DNA from: Alistipes sp. ZOR0009
GTDB taxonomy: Bacteria; Bacteroidota; Bacteroidia; Bacteroidales; ZOR0009
Reading direction: 5' to 3'
Assembly: GCF_000798815.1 (NCBI RefSeq)
Contig: NZ_JTLD01000016.1
Coordinates: forward strand, 1 to 64,000
Length of the DNA: 64,000 nucleotides
Shown here: one piece after another, positions 36,276 through 45,642 of the stretch
Numbering within the stretch: the first letter of the stretch is position 1
How the letters are laid out: each line of letters opens with the position of its first letter
Position numbers and translations under genes: made by a program
The notes under the pieces: model-generated
Database searches by the model: none
Told to the model about the DNA's origin: nothing
What the model saw: only the letters and a program-made list of their open reading frames with translations

Positions 36276-37955
36276 TTAGAACGAGTAGCTAACGCCAACC
36301 ATTCCGTTAACGCCGTAAGCTGGATAGAGGTAGTAGGTGTCGTAGCTGCTGTTAAAAATATTGTTGATGTTGATAAACGCATTTAAACGCCTCGTAAAGG
36401 AGTATTCGCAGCCAATATTGGCATCGACAAATGATTTTAGCTTAATAGGTGTCGTAATTGTTGGGCCAATGTTTTTAGCGTAGCGATTGCCGATGGCGAA
36501 AATCGATGCAGAAAACTTCAGCTTTTGGCTATGTCGGTACGATGCGTTTAAAGCCATCTCGAAGTTTGGCATTCCCCAAGCTTTTTCCTCGTTATCTAGC
36601 GAGTAGTTAAAGACTTCGGCACGGGCTCCAATTTCGAGGTAGTTCTTTACCGCTACGGCAACTTCTCCTCCAAAGGTTGTCTTTTGGATATCGTCGTAAA
36701 TTACGTTGAAGTTGTTGTAAAGATTTCTTTTGGCGGTTTTGTTGTAGTGGTTGATGAAGAAATATTGGTGGTCAATTAGCTCGTAGCCTCCCCAAACATT
36801 GTAGGATACTGATGCGCTAACGTTCCCTTTTATTCCTCCTGTAAGCACCATTTTGTGTGCAGTATTTTCGACATACAGGCTTGGTAACACAAATGGGTTC
36901 TCGGTGGTAATCTTTTTGTAGGAATTAACCTCCAAATAGCCTCCGATTTTTATGTAAGGAACAAAGAAGTTGCCTGCTGCGTCGATGGTGAGGTGCCCAA
37001 CAGGAAAGAAGTAACTTTTCCCGTTAACTCCCCACGAATCGTTGGTGAAGTTCACCCCGATGGAGGCCGTGTAAATATCGCCGTACTTTTTTAGCATGGG
37101 AGCGATGGATACAACCGTATTCGAAACGGTATCGAAGGAGCCAGACTTTCCGATGTGGAGGATGTTTAGCCCAACACCCATGTAGTCTTTTGGGAAAAAC
37201 TTGTAGACTTCTCCGCCTACATTGAAATGATTTTCCACAAAGTCTGCCTTGTCATTGTAGTAGTCGTACGCCACAAAGCCTTTGTAGTTAATGTGAGTCG
37301 AGTCGAGGTAAAATGATTTTATGCCTAAATCAACTCGCACGTTGTTGAAGTATTGGGTTAGCGAGTCCTTATTAAAGCTGTAATCTTTGTTCTTGGGATC
37401 GCTGTAGTTAACTCCGTAGAATAAGTTTTTATTGCGGGTATAGCTAACACCCCCATTAAGTATGGCCTTGTCGAAGATTTTCTTTCCGAAGATGGCAACT
37501 TGGTTTTTGGAGTTGTTGGTGTTAACATCGGGACCATTTTCCAATCCAACTTTTCCGGTTGATGCTCGGTGGTTGAAGTACATTCCGTAGCTGTATGCCT
37601 CGTTTCGTGGGCTGTTGTAGTAGATGTCGAATAGCGTCGACATGTAGTTGCCAATGCCACCACGAATGTAAAAGTTGTATAGGTCGGGCTTGGGCTCGGC
37701 CACGAGCTTAGCCGCAGGAATTTGTTTAACAGGGAATGAGCTCTCGAGCGGCTTTGAGAATATCGAATACTTAAAAGTTGGAGCCAACTTTAGCGTATCG
37801 GTAATCTTGGGCATAATATTGAGCTTCGAAGCATCGTTGATGGTGGGCTCGTAAGCACGAGATACCTCAACCTGCTTGTTCAAATCTTTATTCTCCTTTT
37901 GCGCCATGGCGGTTAGCGGCATCAGCGCAAGTAAAGTGTATATAATTTTTTTCAT
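36276..37955 (-). CDS. Plugless TonB-receptor-like outer membrane beta-barrel protein
   Basis: The 559-residue protein has a signal peptide (1-18, MPLTAMAQ) and then VEVSRAYEPTINDASKLNIMPKITDT, a conserved pre-barrel segment of unclear role. From about residue 92 (YNFYIRGGIGNYMS) it shows alternating beta-strand patterns to the end, closing with GVSYSF, the terminal Phe expected of an outer membrane barrel. There is no TonB-receptor plug domain or TonB box, so this is not a normal transporter. It follows the TPR gene by 8 bp in one operon, which suggests the two work together in the envelope. Confidence 0.82.
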   Translation of the reverse strand: MKKIIYTLLALMPLTAMAQKENKDLNKQVEVSRAYEPTINDASKLNIMPKITDTLKLAPTFKYSIFSKPLESSFPVKQIPAAKLVAEPKPDLYNFYIRGGIGNYMSTLFDIYYNSPRNEAYSYGMYFNHRASTGKVGLENGPDVNTNNSKNQVAIFGKKIFDKAILNGGVSYTRNKNLFYGVNYSDPKNKDYSFNKDSLTQYFNNVRVDLGIKSFYLDSTHINYKGFVAYDYYNDKADFVENHFNVGGEVYKFFPKDYMGVGLNILHIGKSGSFDTVSNTVVSIAPMLKKYGDIYTASIGVNFTNDSWGVNGKSYFFPVGHLTIDAAGNFFVPYIKIGGYLEVNSYKKITTENPFVLPSLYVENTAHKMVLTGGIKGNVSASVSYNVWGGYELIDHQYFFINHYNKTAKRNLYNNFNVIYDDIQKTTFGGEVAVAVKNYLEIGARAEVFNYSLDNEEKAWGMPNFEMALNASYRHSQKLKFSASIFAIGNRYAKNIGPTITTPIKLKSFVDANIGCEYSFTRRLNAFININNIFNSSYDTYYLYPAYGVNGMVGVSYSF

Positions 37956-37963
37956 CGTTCGAT

Positions 37964-40900
37964 CTACTTTTGGATAACCTCTACTGGCGCTTGCGGTACA
38001 TTTTGCTTAGCCTTTTCTTGGGCATCGATTGCTTCGAGCATCTTCTTGGCTTCGTCTAGAATGCCATCATCCTTGATGCCGTATCCGTCGATAACGCTTT
38101 GGATGGTTGCCTTTGCTTGGAATGCGTCATCTTTGTCGATGTACGTCTTGCCAAGAAGAAGGAAGCTCTTTCCTGTCCAGTATTGGTATGGGGTATTCAT
38201 ATTGGCGAAGTCGAAGACCTCTTTTTCTACCTCGTCAAATTTCTTTTGCTCGTAGGCTATCTGCGCTTTCATGTACTTGGCTTCGGCACCTTCTTTTGTG
38301 CGAACGTTGGTGGCTATTTGAGCAAATTCTGCGGCAGCTCCGTCTAAGTTCTTGAGCTCGTAAAGCGCTTTTGCTTTAGTGTAGTGTGCTTCGCGGGCAA
38401 GTTCGACCGATACCTTGTCTGTAGAAATAAGCGCGGTGGCAGCATCAATGGCGTGCTGGAGCTGCTTTAGCTCGTTTGCCGATCGCATCATTCCGGTACG
38501 GGCTGCTAGAAGCGTTGTATTTTGCTCTGCATTTACCTCCAACTTTTCGAATGCGGTGTAAGCCTCTTTGTAGTTCTTTAATCCGAAGCTGATGTCGGCG
38601 TACTTGCGTAGCGACTTTTCGGAGAACTTATTTTTGGGCATTTCGCTAATGATTTTGTATGAGGCTGCAGCATCAGCCATATTGCCCGAACGTTCTTGGC
38701 AATCGGCTAAATAGTTGTACGAGTTTAGCACAAAATCTCCATTAGGGAAGGTGGTAATATATTTCTTGAAGCCGGGGATTGCCTTGGCACAGTCGTTGGC
38801 TAGGTATGCACGTTCTGAGGCGGTGTACATCAGCGAATCTTTTTCCGCCATGCCAATCGTTACATCCTTTCCAATCTTTTGCGCATAGGTAAAGTAGGAA
38901 TCTACGTCGTTTTGGTCGATGTAGATTTCTTTGATTCCTAGTAGCGCATTCTTAGCCTCTACCGTTCCAGGAAATCCTTCTACAACCTGCTTGTAGTAAT
39001 CGAGCGCTTTTTTCTCGTTGTTTTTGTTAATGTTGATAAGCCCTAACTCTACAAGTGTTCTTACGTAGTAAACCGATCCTTTTTGGGTGTCGATCAGCTT
39101 TTGGAAAGTTTCCTCAGCCTTGTCGAACTGCTCTATTTTGGTGTAGGTCGTTCCTATTTCGAAGAGGGCATCATCAACGTAGGTAGAGCGAGGGTGCTTT
39201 TCTATCAGGGTGTTCATCGACTCAATTTTCCTTTCTGGTCTGTCTACCAAGCCGAGCGTAAAGCTGCGCTGGAATAGCGCATAGTCAGGATCTGAAGCGT
39301 TGAGCGCATACGACTTGTCGTAAGCCTCTACTGCAGGCCAGTACTTGCGTTGGTAAAAAAGGATATCTCCAATACGGTTGTAGGCATCGGCAAGGGCTGG
39401 CTTTGACGGTACTTCGGAGAAGTTGGTGTACTTACGGAACCAGCTCATGCTGGCATCGTACTCTTTGGTTTTGAAGTAGCTGTAGCCAAGCCCATAGTGT
39501 GCCAGCTTGTACTCTGGCTGCTCGAAGGAGCCAGCTGTAAGTAGGTAGCTGTTGTATGTTTTTTGAGCTTCGTCGTATTCGCCAAGGCGGTAAAAGCATT
39601 CACCTTTCCAGTATAAAGCTAGCGCAGCTAAGGAACGGTTATAGCTCGAGTTGTCTAGCGAGAGGTTGAAAGAGGTTACTGCTTCTTTGAAGTTTAGGTT
39701 TTGGAAAAGTTCCAATCCTCTGTAGTAGGCTAAACGTTGTATGGCCGACTTTGTCTTGATATCCTGCTTTTTTATCTTTTGAAGCGACTCTAGCGCAGCC
39801 TTATAGTTTTTGGTATTGGTGTAGGCAATCATCAGGTACTCGTACGCTTCGTCAACACGAGGATTATCGGGGTATTTGGCTATATAGTTGTTAAATGCAG
39901 TGATGGCCTCATTAAAGGGGTTGAAGTTCAGCTCGAAGGTTAGCTTTGCAAAGTTGAAAAGCGCATCCTCCTGTATGTCCTTATCGAAGGTCATTTTGGC
40001 AGCCATACTAAATGCCTGTAGCGCTTTTTGCTTATTATTAAGCTGCATTTGGCTATAGGCTAGGTGGTAGTAGGCGTTTTGGCTCAACGAGTCGTTACCA
40101 GAAACGATACGCTCGAAAGATTCTACAGCTTTAGCATGGTTGTTCGCTTTAAAGTTGATAAATCCGATAAGGTAGCTATCTTCTCTGGTTAAGTTTTTGG
40201 TTTCATCTGCGTACCTATTGATGTAGGGTAACGCCGATGGGTACATCTTAAGGCGGTAGTACGACTCTCCAATGATACGAGAGATCTCGGCAGAGCGGGC
40301 TGGGGTCGAAGTCTCTAGAAGTTTAGGCCCGATCTCCACCACCTTTTCGTAGTTGCGCTGTATGTAATGTATCTGAACGATATAGTATGGCGCAATGGGG
40401 CCAAATGACTCATCGTTTATCAATGTTTCAAAACCTTTTAGAGCGGTGGTGTAGTTTTTTTCCTCGTAAGCAATTTGCGAGTAGTAGTACATCGCTGGCG
40501 AAGAGTACTGGTTTTCTACATCCTTAATGGCGGCAAAATTCTGAGCGGCTAAACTTTTGTCGTTTGTATAGTAGTAGGAAAGTCCGCTTTTAAAGTAGTA
40601 CTCGCAGCGGTCGTTGAAACCAAGGGCGTTCTTTTCTACCCGACCGAACCAGTAAATTGCGTCTTTGTAGCTCTTTTGGGTGTAGTACAGCTTCCCAAGT
40701 TCAAAGCAGGCGCTGTTTACCTTCTGATTTTCGGGGTAGTGCATTACGAAGTTGCGTACTTCGCGTTCAGCATCCTTGTTTTCGAGGTGGATGCCGCACA
40801 TTGCCTTGTAGTATTCGGCGGTTCCTTTAAGCATTGTGTTTTTTTTGCCTATCAGGCTAAGATAATCCTCGAACACATGCTGGGAAGACGCATATTTACC

Positions 40901-41038
40901 CTTTTCATACAGCTCGACACCTTGGCGGTACAAGCGTTCCTCATTCTTGTTGATTTGGGTAACCTGTCCCACGCTCTGAAATGCTACCAGCATCAGAACA
41001 AGCAGTGGGAACCATCTTTTAGTTAGGGTTTTTGCCAT
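37964..41038 (-). CDS. Large periplasmic TPR protein
   Basis: The 1024-residue protein has a signal peptide (about 1-24, VAFQSVGQ) and more than twenty tetratricopeptide repeats through its length (for example YEKGKYASSQHVFEDYL and AYNRIGDILFYQRKYWPAVEAYDKSYALN). It forms a long helical solenoid, probably a periplasmic scaffold; some regions resemble the tol-pal-associated YbgF/CpoB type. It is the first gene of the operon with the beta-barrel protein. Such a TPR-plus-barrel pair recurs in Bacteroidota without a defined function, as far as I know. Confidence 0.85.
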   Translation of the reverse strand: MAKTLTKRWFPLLVLMLVAFQSVGQVTQINKNEERLYRQGVELYEKGKYASSQHVFEDYLSLIGKKNTMLKGTAEYYKAMCGIHLENKDAEREVRNFVMHYPENQKVNSACFELGKLYYTQKSYKDAIYWFGRVEKNALGFNDRCEYYFKSGLSYYYTNDKSLAAQNFAAIKDVENQYSSPAMYYYSQIAYEEKNYTTALKGFETLINDESFGPIAPYYIVQIHYIQRNYEKVVEIGPKLLETSTPARSAEISRIIGESYYRLKMYPSALPYINRYADETKNLTREDSYLIGFINFKANNHAKAVESFERIVSGNDSLSQNAYYHLAYSQMQLNNKQKALQAFSMAAKMTFDKDIQEDALFNFAKLTFELNFNPFNEAITAFNNYIAKYPDNPRVDEAYEYLMIAYTNTKNYKAALESLQKIKKQDIKTKSAIQRLAYYRGLELFQNLNFKEAVTSFNLSLDNSSYNRSLAALALYWKGECFYRLGEYDEAQKTYNSYLLTAGSFEQPEYKLAHYGLGYSYFKTKEYDASMSWFRKYTNFSEVPSKPALADAYNRIGDILFYQRKYWPAVEAYDKSYALNASDPDYALFQRSFTLGLVDRPERKIESMNTLIEKHPRSTYVDDALFEIGTTYTKIEQFDKAEETFQKLIDTQKGSVYYVRTLVELGLININKNNEKKALDYYKQVVEGFPGTVEAKNALLGIKEIYIDQNDVDSYFTYAQKIGKDVTIGMAEKDSLMYTASERAYLANDCAKAIPGFKKYITTFPNGDFVLNSYNYLADCQERSGNMADAAASYKIISEMPKNKFSEKSLRKYADISFGLKNYKEAYTAFEKLEVNAEQNTTLLAARTGMMRSANELKQLQHAIDAATALISTDKVSVELAREAHYTKAKALYELKNLDGAAAEFAQIATNVRTKEGAEAKYMKAQIAYEQKKFDEVEKEVFDFANMNTPYQYWTGKSFLLLGKTYIDKDDAFQAKATIQSVIDGYGIKDDGILDEAKKMLEAIDAQEKAKQNVPQAPVEVIQK

Positions 41039-41318
41039 TGACTTGAAAATAGATTCAGCCTAAAAATAGGAAGTTTTAACCTAACTTCGAGCATCTAGCA
41101 TATTTTTATGTTTCATATCTCCTAAATCCATTTATTTATTTTTTATTTTGTAAATGAATGTGAACTAAAACATTTGCTATTTTTGGAGGATGAATAGAAA
41201 AGGAGTGCTGAACGGTTGTTTTTACCTCTGTAATCCTTAACTGTACTATATTTCAAACGGTTAATTCGATGTGCTTTAAATTTGATTTTGGCATCCGATT
41301 TATGAAAAATTGATAAAC

Positions 41319-42023
41319 ATGGCTCTTAACACAATCATTGAAATAAAGGATGCTACCATTTATCAGGGTAGCCACAAGGTACTTGGTAACGTAAATTTTG
41401 AGGTGGAAAAGGGGCAGCTGGTGTACCTTGTAGGTAAGGTGGGCAGCGGAAAATCGAGTTTGATAAAAACGCTTACGGCCGAATTAAAGCTCAAAGAGGG
41501 TGAGGCTACTGTATGCGACTTCGATTTGCGCCGAATAAAAAGTAAGGATGTTCCGAAGCTTCGTCGAAAAATGGGGATTGTTTTTCAGGATTTTCAGCTG
41601 CTAAACGATCGTACTGTTCGTCAAAACTTGGAGTTTGTGCTTAAGTCTACGGGTTGGAAGCAAAAGTACGACATCGAAAAGCGCATTAATGATGTGCTCG
41701 AAAAGGTGGGGATGCAGTATAAGGACTACAAGTATCCATTTCAGCTTTCGGGCGGCGAGCAGCAGCGTATTGTAATTGCTCGCGCGCTATTAAATGAGCC
41801 GGAGGTGCTTTTGGCCGATGAGCCTACTGGAAACCTTGATCCGAAAACTTCGGAAGAGATAATGAAACTGCTACTGGAGATTAGCATTACGGGGTGCACC
41901 GTAATTGTGGCAACCCACAACTATACGCTTCTGCGGAAGTTTCCATCTCGCATTATTCGTTGTGAGGAGGATGCCATCAAGGATATTAACTGCGAAAATG
42001 AGCTTGCTGCATTGGAGCAGTAG
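41319..42023 (+). CDS. ftsE: Cell division ATP-binding protein FtsE
   Basis: FtsE is the ATPase of the FtsEX complex, which regulates peptidoglycan hydrolases at the division site. The 234-residue protein has Walker A VGKVGSGKSSL, the Q-loop region VFQDFQLLNDRTVRQNL, the ABC signature LSGGEQQRIVIARAL and Walker B LLADEPTGNLD. The FQDFxLL and LDPKTSEEI sequences match FtsE more than LolD. ftsX is not adjacent, as often in this phylum. The open frame begins with TTG at 41310 but ATG 41319 (MALNTIIEI) is preferred. Two TAnnTTTG-like motifs (41178 and 41277) lie upstream without good -33 elements. Confidence 0.88.
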   Translation: MALNTIIEIKDATIYQGSHKVLGNVNFEVEKGQLVYLVGKVGSGKSSLIKTLTAELKLKEGEATVCDFDLRRIKSKDVPKLRRKMGIVFQDFQLLNDRTVRQNLEFVLKSTGWKQKYDIEKRINDVLEKVGMQYKDYKYPFQLSGGEQQRIVIARALLNEPEVLLADEPTGNLDPKTSEEIMKLLLEISITGCTVIVATHNYTLLRKFPSRIIRCEEDAIKDINCENELAALEQ

Positions 42024-42043
42024 TTCTTTCATTATAAAATTTA

Positions 42044-42074
42044 AATGGTTCTCTGTGTGGGAGCCATTTTTTTT
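42044..42074 (+). terminator. Intrinsic terminator of ftsE
   Basis: Stem AATGGTTCTC / GGGAGCCATT with a short loop and a long T run, 20 bp after the stop. Confidence 0.85.
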
Positions 42075-42110
42075 GCATTTTGAAGATCAGACCAATTTTA
42101 CTGAAAATAA

Positions 42111-42144
42111 AAAAAGCCATCAGCATTGTTGCCGATGGCTTTTT
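42111..42144 (-). terminator. Intrinsic terminator of the amylase gene
   Basis: Stem AAAAAGCCATC / GATGGCTTTTT with a T run on the minus strand, 20 bp beyond the amylase stop. Confidence 0.88.
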
Positions 42145-42163
42145 ATTTAGGTCTAGCTAGAGG

Positions 42164-44008
42164 TTAGTTAACTTTTAGTACGGCGCCCCATTTGCTGTTG
42201 ATTTTTAGATCTAAGGCTCCGTTTTTAGAGGTGTATGTTTTTTCGTTTAGCAAATCTTTTGCTTTATTTCCTCCTAACTTGATGTTGATGCTTTGTTTTT
42301 TAGAGGAGTTGTTGAGTATTACAATGGTTCTCTTGCCCTTGTAGATGCGTTCGAAAGCAAAAATATCTTTCTTATTGTCGGCTATTAGCGTTTTGTATGT
42401 GCCGAGCTGCAGCTCTGGATTGGAGTTACGGATAGCAATCATTTTTTTATAATGTGTTTGCAAATCCTTATTTATCTCCACCTTGTCAGGTGTGTGTGTG
42501 CTTCCATCTACTCCGTATACTTCGTTTGCGTATTTTATGTCTGGCCAAATCATTGGTTTACGGCAATCGGGGTCGTTACCTCCCCACATCCCGATTTCGT
42601 CGCCGTAGTAAACCATCGGAGCACCAACATATGTCATTTGCATTATCACGAATAGTTTTTGTAGCGCTAAATCGTTCGAGGTTGGTTTGCGGGTGCTGTA
42701 TTTTGGATTTTGAGCTGCTTGAGATTTGCCAAAGTAGGTTCCCCAGTCGCGGAATTGTCCAACGCCCCTGTTTACTATATGCGATCCAATACGATTGGCG
42801 TCGTGGCTACCAAAGAGGTTTTGGGTGACGTAGGCTACGCCTTGTGGGTACATCTCTCGCATCTGTTTTAGTTTTGCATCGAACTGGGTAGCGTTGATGC
42901 GCATAGAATCGGGGTTGAAGAAGAATTCTGAGCAGGTGAATGCAAAGTTGTAGTTCATTTCTCCATCAAACTCATCGCCTTGCATGTAAGGTTTTACTTT
43001 TTCAGGCGTATCTACGATTTCGGCCGTGAGGTAGGCTTGAGGGTTGATCGCGCGAACTTCCTTTCTCCATTCCTTCCAAAACGGATGAGCAACGCAGTAA
43101 GCTACATCTAGCCTCCAGCCATCTATCCCGTTTTCAATTCCTTGATTTTTTGGATTCATCCAGCGATGGGTTGCTGCAAATACGTAGTCTCTTGGACCTT
43201 TTACAAGGCCATTTTCGTCTTCTCTAAGTTCTGGTAACGACTTCACGCCAAACCAACCAACATAGTCGAACTTTGTTCCTTTGGTGCTGTCGTCAAACGA
43301 TTTTACGGTAAACCAGTCTTTGTAGGGCGATTTTTCTTGGTTTTTCTTTAAATCTTGAAACGCAAAACTATTTGCTCCAAGATGGTTGAAAACGCCATCG
43401 AATATGATGCGAATCCCCCGTTTGTGAGCCTCCTTAATTAGCTTAAGCGTGAGCTCATCAGCCTTAGTCCACACCCAGGTTGCAGGGTTAAGCGGATTTT
43501 CTGTGGCTATAAGCTTACGGTCACCCTCTGGGTCAGGGCCAAAGTTCGGATCAATATGGTGGTAGGACGCACCATCGTATTTATGATGAGACGGAGAAGC
43601 AAAGATAGGATTGAGGTAGATAGCGTTGAATCCCATATCCTTTATGTAGTTTAGCTTATCGATAACGCCTTGCAAGTCGCCTCCATAACGACGACGTAGG
43701 ATGTGCTTCCAGAGTTCAGGCTCGCTGTTTGCCTTCTCGTAGGGTTGTTGCTCGTACCAATCGCTACCCCAAGGGTGAACCTGCCAGTGGGATGGTAGCT
43801 CTGAAGGATCTGCTCCCTTAATATCGTTTAGGGTTGGGTCGTTTGATGTATCTCCGTTGCGAAAGCGTTCGGGGAATATTTGGTACCATACGGCACTTTT
43901 TGCCCATTGTGGTACAAATTCCTTGGTGGCTGCAGGTTGCTGCGCAGAGGTTGCCTGTGCAAGCATTACCAGAAGAGCCGAAAATGAAAGATATGCCTTT
44001 TTCATCAC
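42164..44008 (-). CDS. Exported alpha-amylase family glycoside hydrolase (GH13, neopullulanase-like)
   Basis: Hydrolyses alpha-glucans or maltodextrins in the periplasm. The 614-residue protein has a signal peptide (1-22, QATSAQ). The GH13 catalytic residues are all present: nucleophile D301 (GWRLDVAY), acid/base E330 (LTAEIVD) and D403 (GSHDANR), with IIFDGVFNH as the first conserved region. The GGDLQGVIDKLNYIKDMGFNAIYLNPIF segment matches cyclomaltodextrinase/neopullulanase types. The C-terminal beta domain is about 90 residues. No SusC/D genes are adjacent, so it is not in a starch utilisation locus in this window. Confidence 0.92.
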   Translation of the reverse strand: MMKKAYLSFSALLVMLAQATSAQQPAATKEFVPQWAKSAVWYQIFPERFRNGDTSNDPTLNDIKGADPSELPSHWQVHPWGSDWYEQQPYEKANSEPELWKHILRRRYGGDLQGVIDKLNYIKDMGFNAIYLNPIFASPSHHKYDGASYHHIDPNFGPDPEGDRKLIATENPLNPATWVWTKADELTLKLIKEAHKRGIRIIFDGVFNHLGANSFAFQDLKKNQEKSPYKDWFTVKSFDDSTKGTKFDYVGWFGVKSLPELREDENGLVKGPRDYVFAATHRWMNPKNQGIENGIDGWRLDVAYCVAHPFWKEWRKEVRAINPQAYLTAEIVDTPEKVKPYMQGDEFDGEMNYNFAFTCSEFFFNPDSMRINATQFDAKLKQMREMYPQGVAYVTQNLFGSHDANRIGSHIVNRGVGQFRDWGTYFGKSQAAQNPKYSTRKPTSNDLALQKLFVIMQMTYVGAPMVYYGDEIGMWGGNDPDCRKPMIWPDIKYANEVYGVDGSTHTPDKVEINKDLQTHYKKMIAIRNSNPELQLGTYKTLIADNKKDIFAFERIYKGKRTIVILNNSSKKQSINIKLGGNKAKDLLNEKTYTSKNGALDLKINSKWGAVLKVN

Positions 44009-44150
44009 TATTATAGTTTGGCTTATGCTGTAAACTTCTACAAGTATAGGTATAACAGTGCAACTGAGAAATGGGTTGTATAGGATATGGTATAAACGTA
44101 AGGGGAACTGTTGTGTAAAGCTATTTTGGAGGTATATAATGCGCTATTAG

Positions 44151-44184
44151 CAAAAACGGATGGCTTCAAAGAAACCATCCGTTT
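44151..44184 (-). terminator. Intrinsic terminator of the nucleoside permease gene
   Basis: Perfect 10-bp stem AAACGGATGG / CCATCCGTTT with a T run on the minus strand, 22 bp after the stop. Confidence 0.85.
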
Positions 44185-44205
44185 GTATAAGCTATTATGA
44201 TAATC

Positions 44206-45459
44206 CTAGTGAGCTGCGCTAAGCTGCTCTTCTGGGTTATGCTTGTGCTTGAAGAATAATGCGAATAGAATGGCAATTGTTAGCGAGTAGATCGCAAATG
44301 TTAGCCAAATATGGTGCCAATCTTTCACCCCATCGTGGGTAAAATATTTGTCGATTAGATATCCGCTGGTGAGGCTACCAAATATGGCGCCAAAGCCGTT
44401 GGTCATCATCATAAATAGCCCCTGTGCGCTTGATCGGATAGAGGCGTCGGTGGTTGTTTCTACGAATAGCGAACCGGAAATGTTGAAGAAATCGAACGCC
44501 ATACCGTATACAATACATGAAAGGATGATCATCCAGAGATTAGCCTGTGGGTCACCGTAAGCAAATAGGCCAAACCGGAGAACCCAAGCTAGCATGCTTA
44601 TTAGCATTACGTTCTTGATTCCAAATCTTTTTAGGAAGAAGGGGATAGCAAGGATGAATAGCGTTTCGGATATTTGCGAGATAGACATGATGATGGTGGA
44701 GTACTTAACCACAAACGAGTCGGCATATTTTTCGATGTGCCTAAAATCGTCGAGGAACGTATCTCCGTAGGCGTTGGTTAGCTGTAGCGCTGCTCCCAAA
44801 AACATGGAGAAGATGAAGAATAGCGCCATTTTATAGTTGGCAAATAGCTTAAACGCATTGAGTCCAAACGTTTCTACCCACGATTTGCTGCTCATCTTAT
44901 TGGGCTGAGGAGGACATTTGGGGAGCGTAAACGAAAAGAGGAATAGAACCACCGAGGCTGCTGCCGAAATGTAGAACTGCATTTCTGTAGCCTTGCTGCC
45001 TGATAGGTTAACCACCCACATAGCGACTATAAAACCAATAGTACCCCAAACTCGAATGGGAGGGAACGATTTAACTACATCGTAACCGTTGCTTTTAAGC
45101 GCATTGTAGGCAATAGAGTTGGATAGGGCAATGGTTGGCATGTAGAAAAACATCGCAAAAAGCATCACCAGAAAAAAACTCTCCGGATTACCAGTAAGGG
45201 TTAAGCCGAATATGAACATTCCGCTCAGCAGATGCACTACCCCGTAAAGCTTTTCGGCATTTATCCAGCGGTCGGCAATAATACCTATTAGGGCTGGCAT
45301 AAATATCGAAGATATTCCCATGGTGGAGAATATGGCGCCAAATTCAGAACCACTCCACTGCTTTGTAGCAAACCAGTAGTTTGCAATGGTAATTAGCCAT
45401 GCACCCCAAACAAAGAATTGGAGAAAGCTCATTACCGTCAAACGATTTTTTATTCCCAT
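44206..45459 (-). CDS. Nucleoside:H+ symporter family MFS transporter
   Basis: An inner-membrane permease of 417 residues with about 12 membrane helices. It resembles NupG/XapB: the start MSFLQFFVWGAWLITIANYWF, GIIADRWINAEKLYG between helices 2 and 3 (the MFS loop) and PPIRVWGTIGFIVAMW. The C-terminal half has YGMAFDFFNISGSLFVE and SSAQGLFMMMTNGFGAIFGS, also family features. It should import nucleosides with protons. It is not grouped with nucleoside-catabolism genes here, and stands next to the inclusion-body gene. Confidence 0.88.
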   Translation of the reverse strand: MGIKNRLTVMSFLQFFVWGAWLITIANYWFATKQWSGSEFGAIFSTMGISSIFMPALIGIIADRWINAEKLYGVVHLLSGMFIFGLTLTGNPESFFLVMLFAMFFYMPTIALSNSIAYNALKSNGYDVVKSFPPIRVWGTIGFIVAMWVVNLSGSKATEMQFYISAAASVVLFLFSFTLPKCPPQPNKMSSKSWVETFGLNAFKLFANYKMALFFIFSMFLGAALQLTNAYGDTFLDDFRHIEKYADSFVVKYSTIIMSISQISETLFILAIPFFLKRFGIKNVMLISMLAWVLRFGLFAYGDPQANLWMIILSCIVYGMAFDFFNISGSLFVETTTDASIRSSAQGLFMMMTNGFGAIFGSLTSGYLIDKYFTHDGVKDWHHIWLTFAIYSLTIAILFALFFKHKHNPEEQLSAAH

Positions 45460-45589
45460 ATAGATTGATTTCTTAATGATCGTAAAAACTGTAAAGGGGT
45501 GCTAAAATTAGTAAGAAAAAGTTCTCGACAATGGGGTGGCGAAAAAATTTATGTAAATAATTATTTGAAATGTGTAGATCATTACAAAA

Positions 45590-45620
45590 TAAAAAAAGAG
45601 CCTCTATACGTGAGGCTCTT
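45590..45620 (-). terminator. Intrinsic terminator of the AidA/PixA-like gene
   Basis: Perfect 9-bp stem AAGAGCCTC / GAGGCTCTT with a T run on the minus strand, 22 bp beyond the stop. Confidence 0.88.
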
Positions 45621-45642
45621 AGGTATGCTGTTCGTGAAAGGA

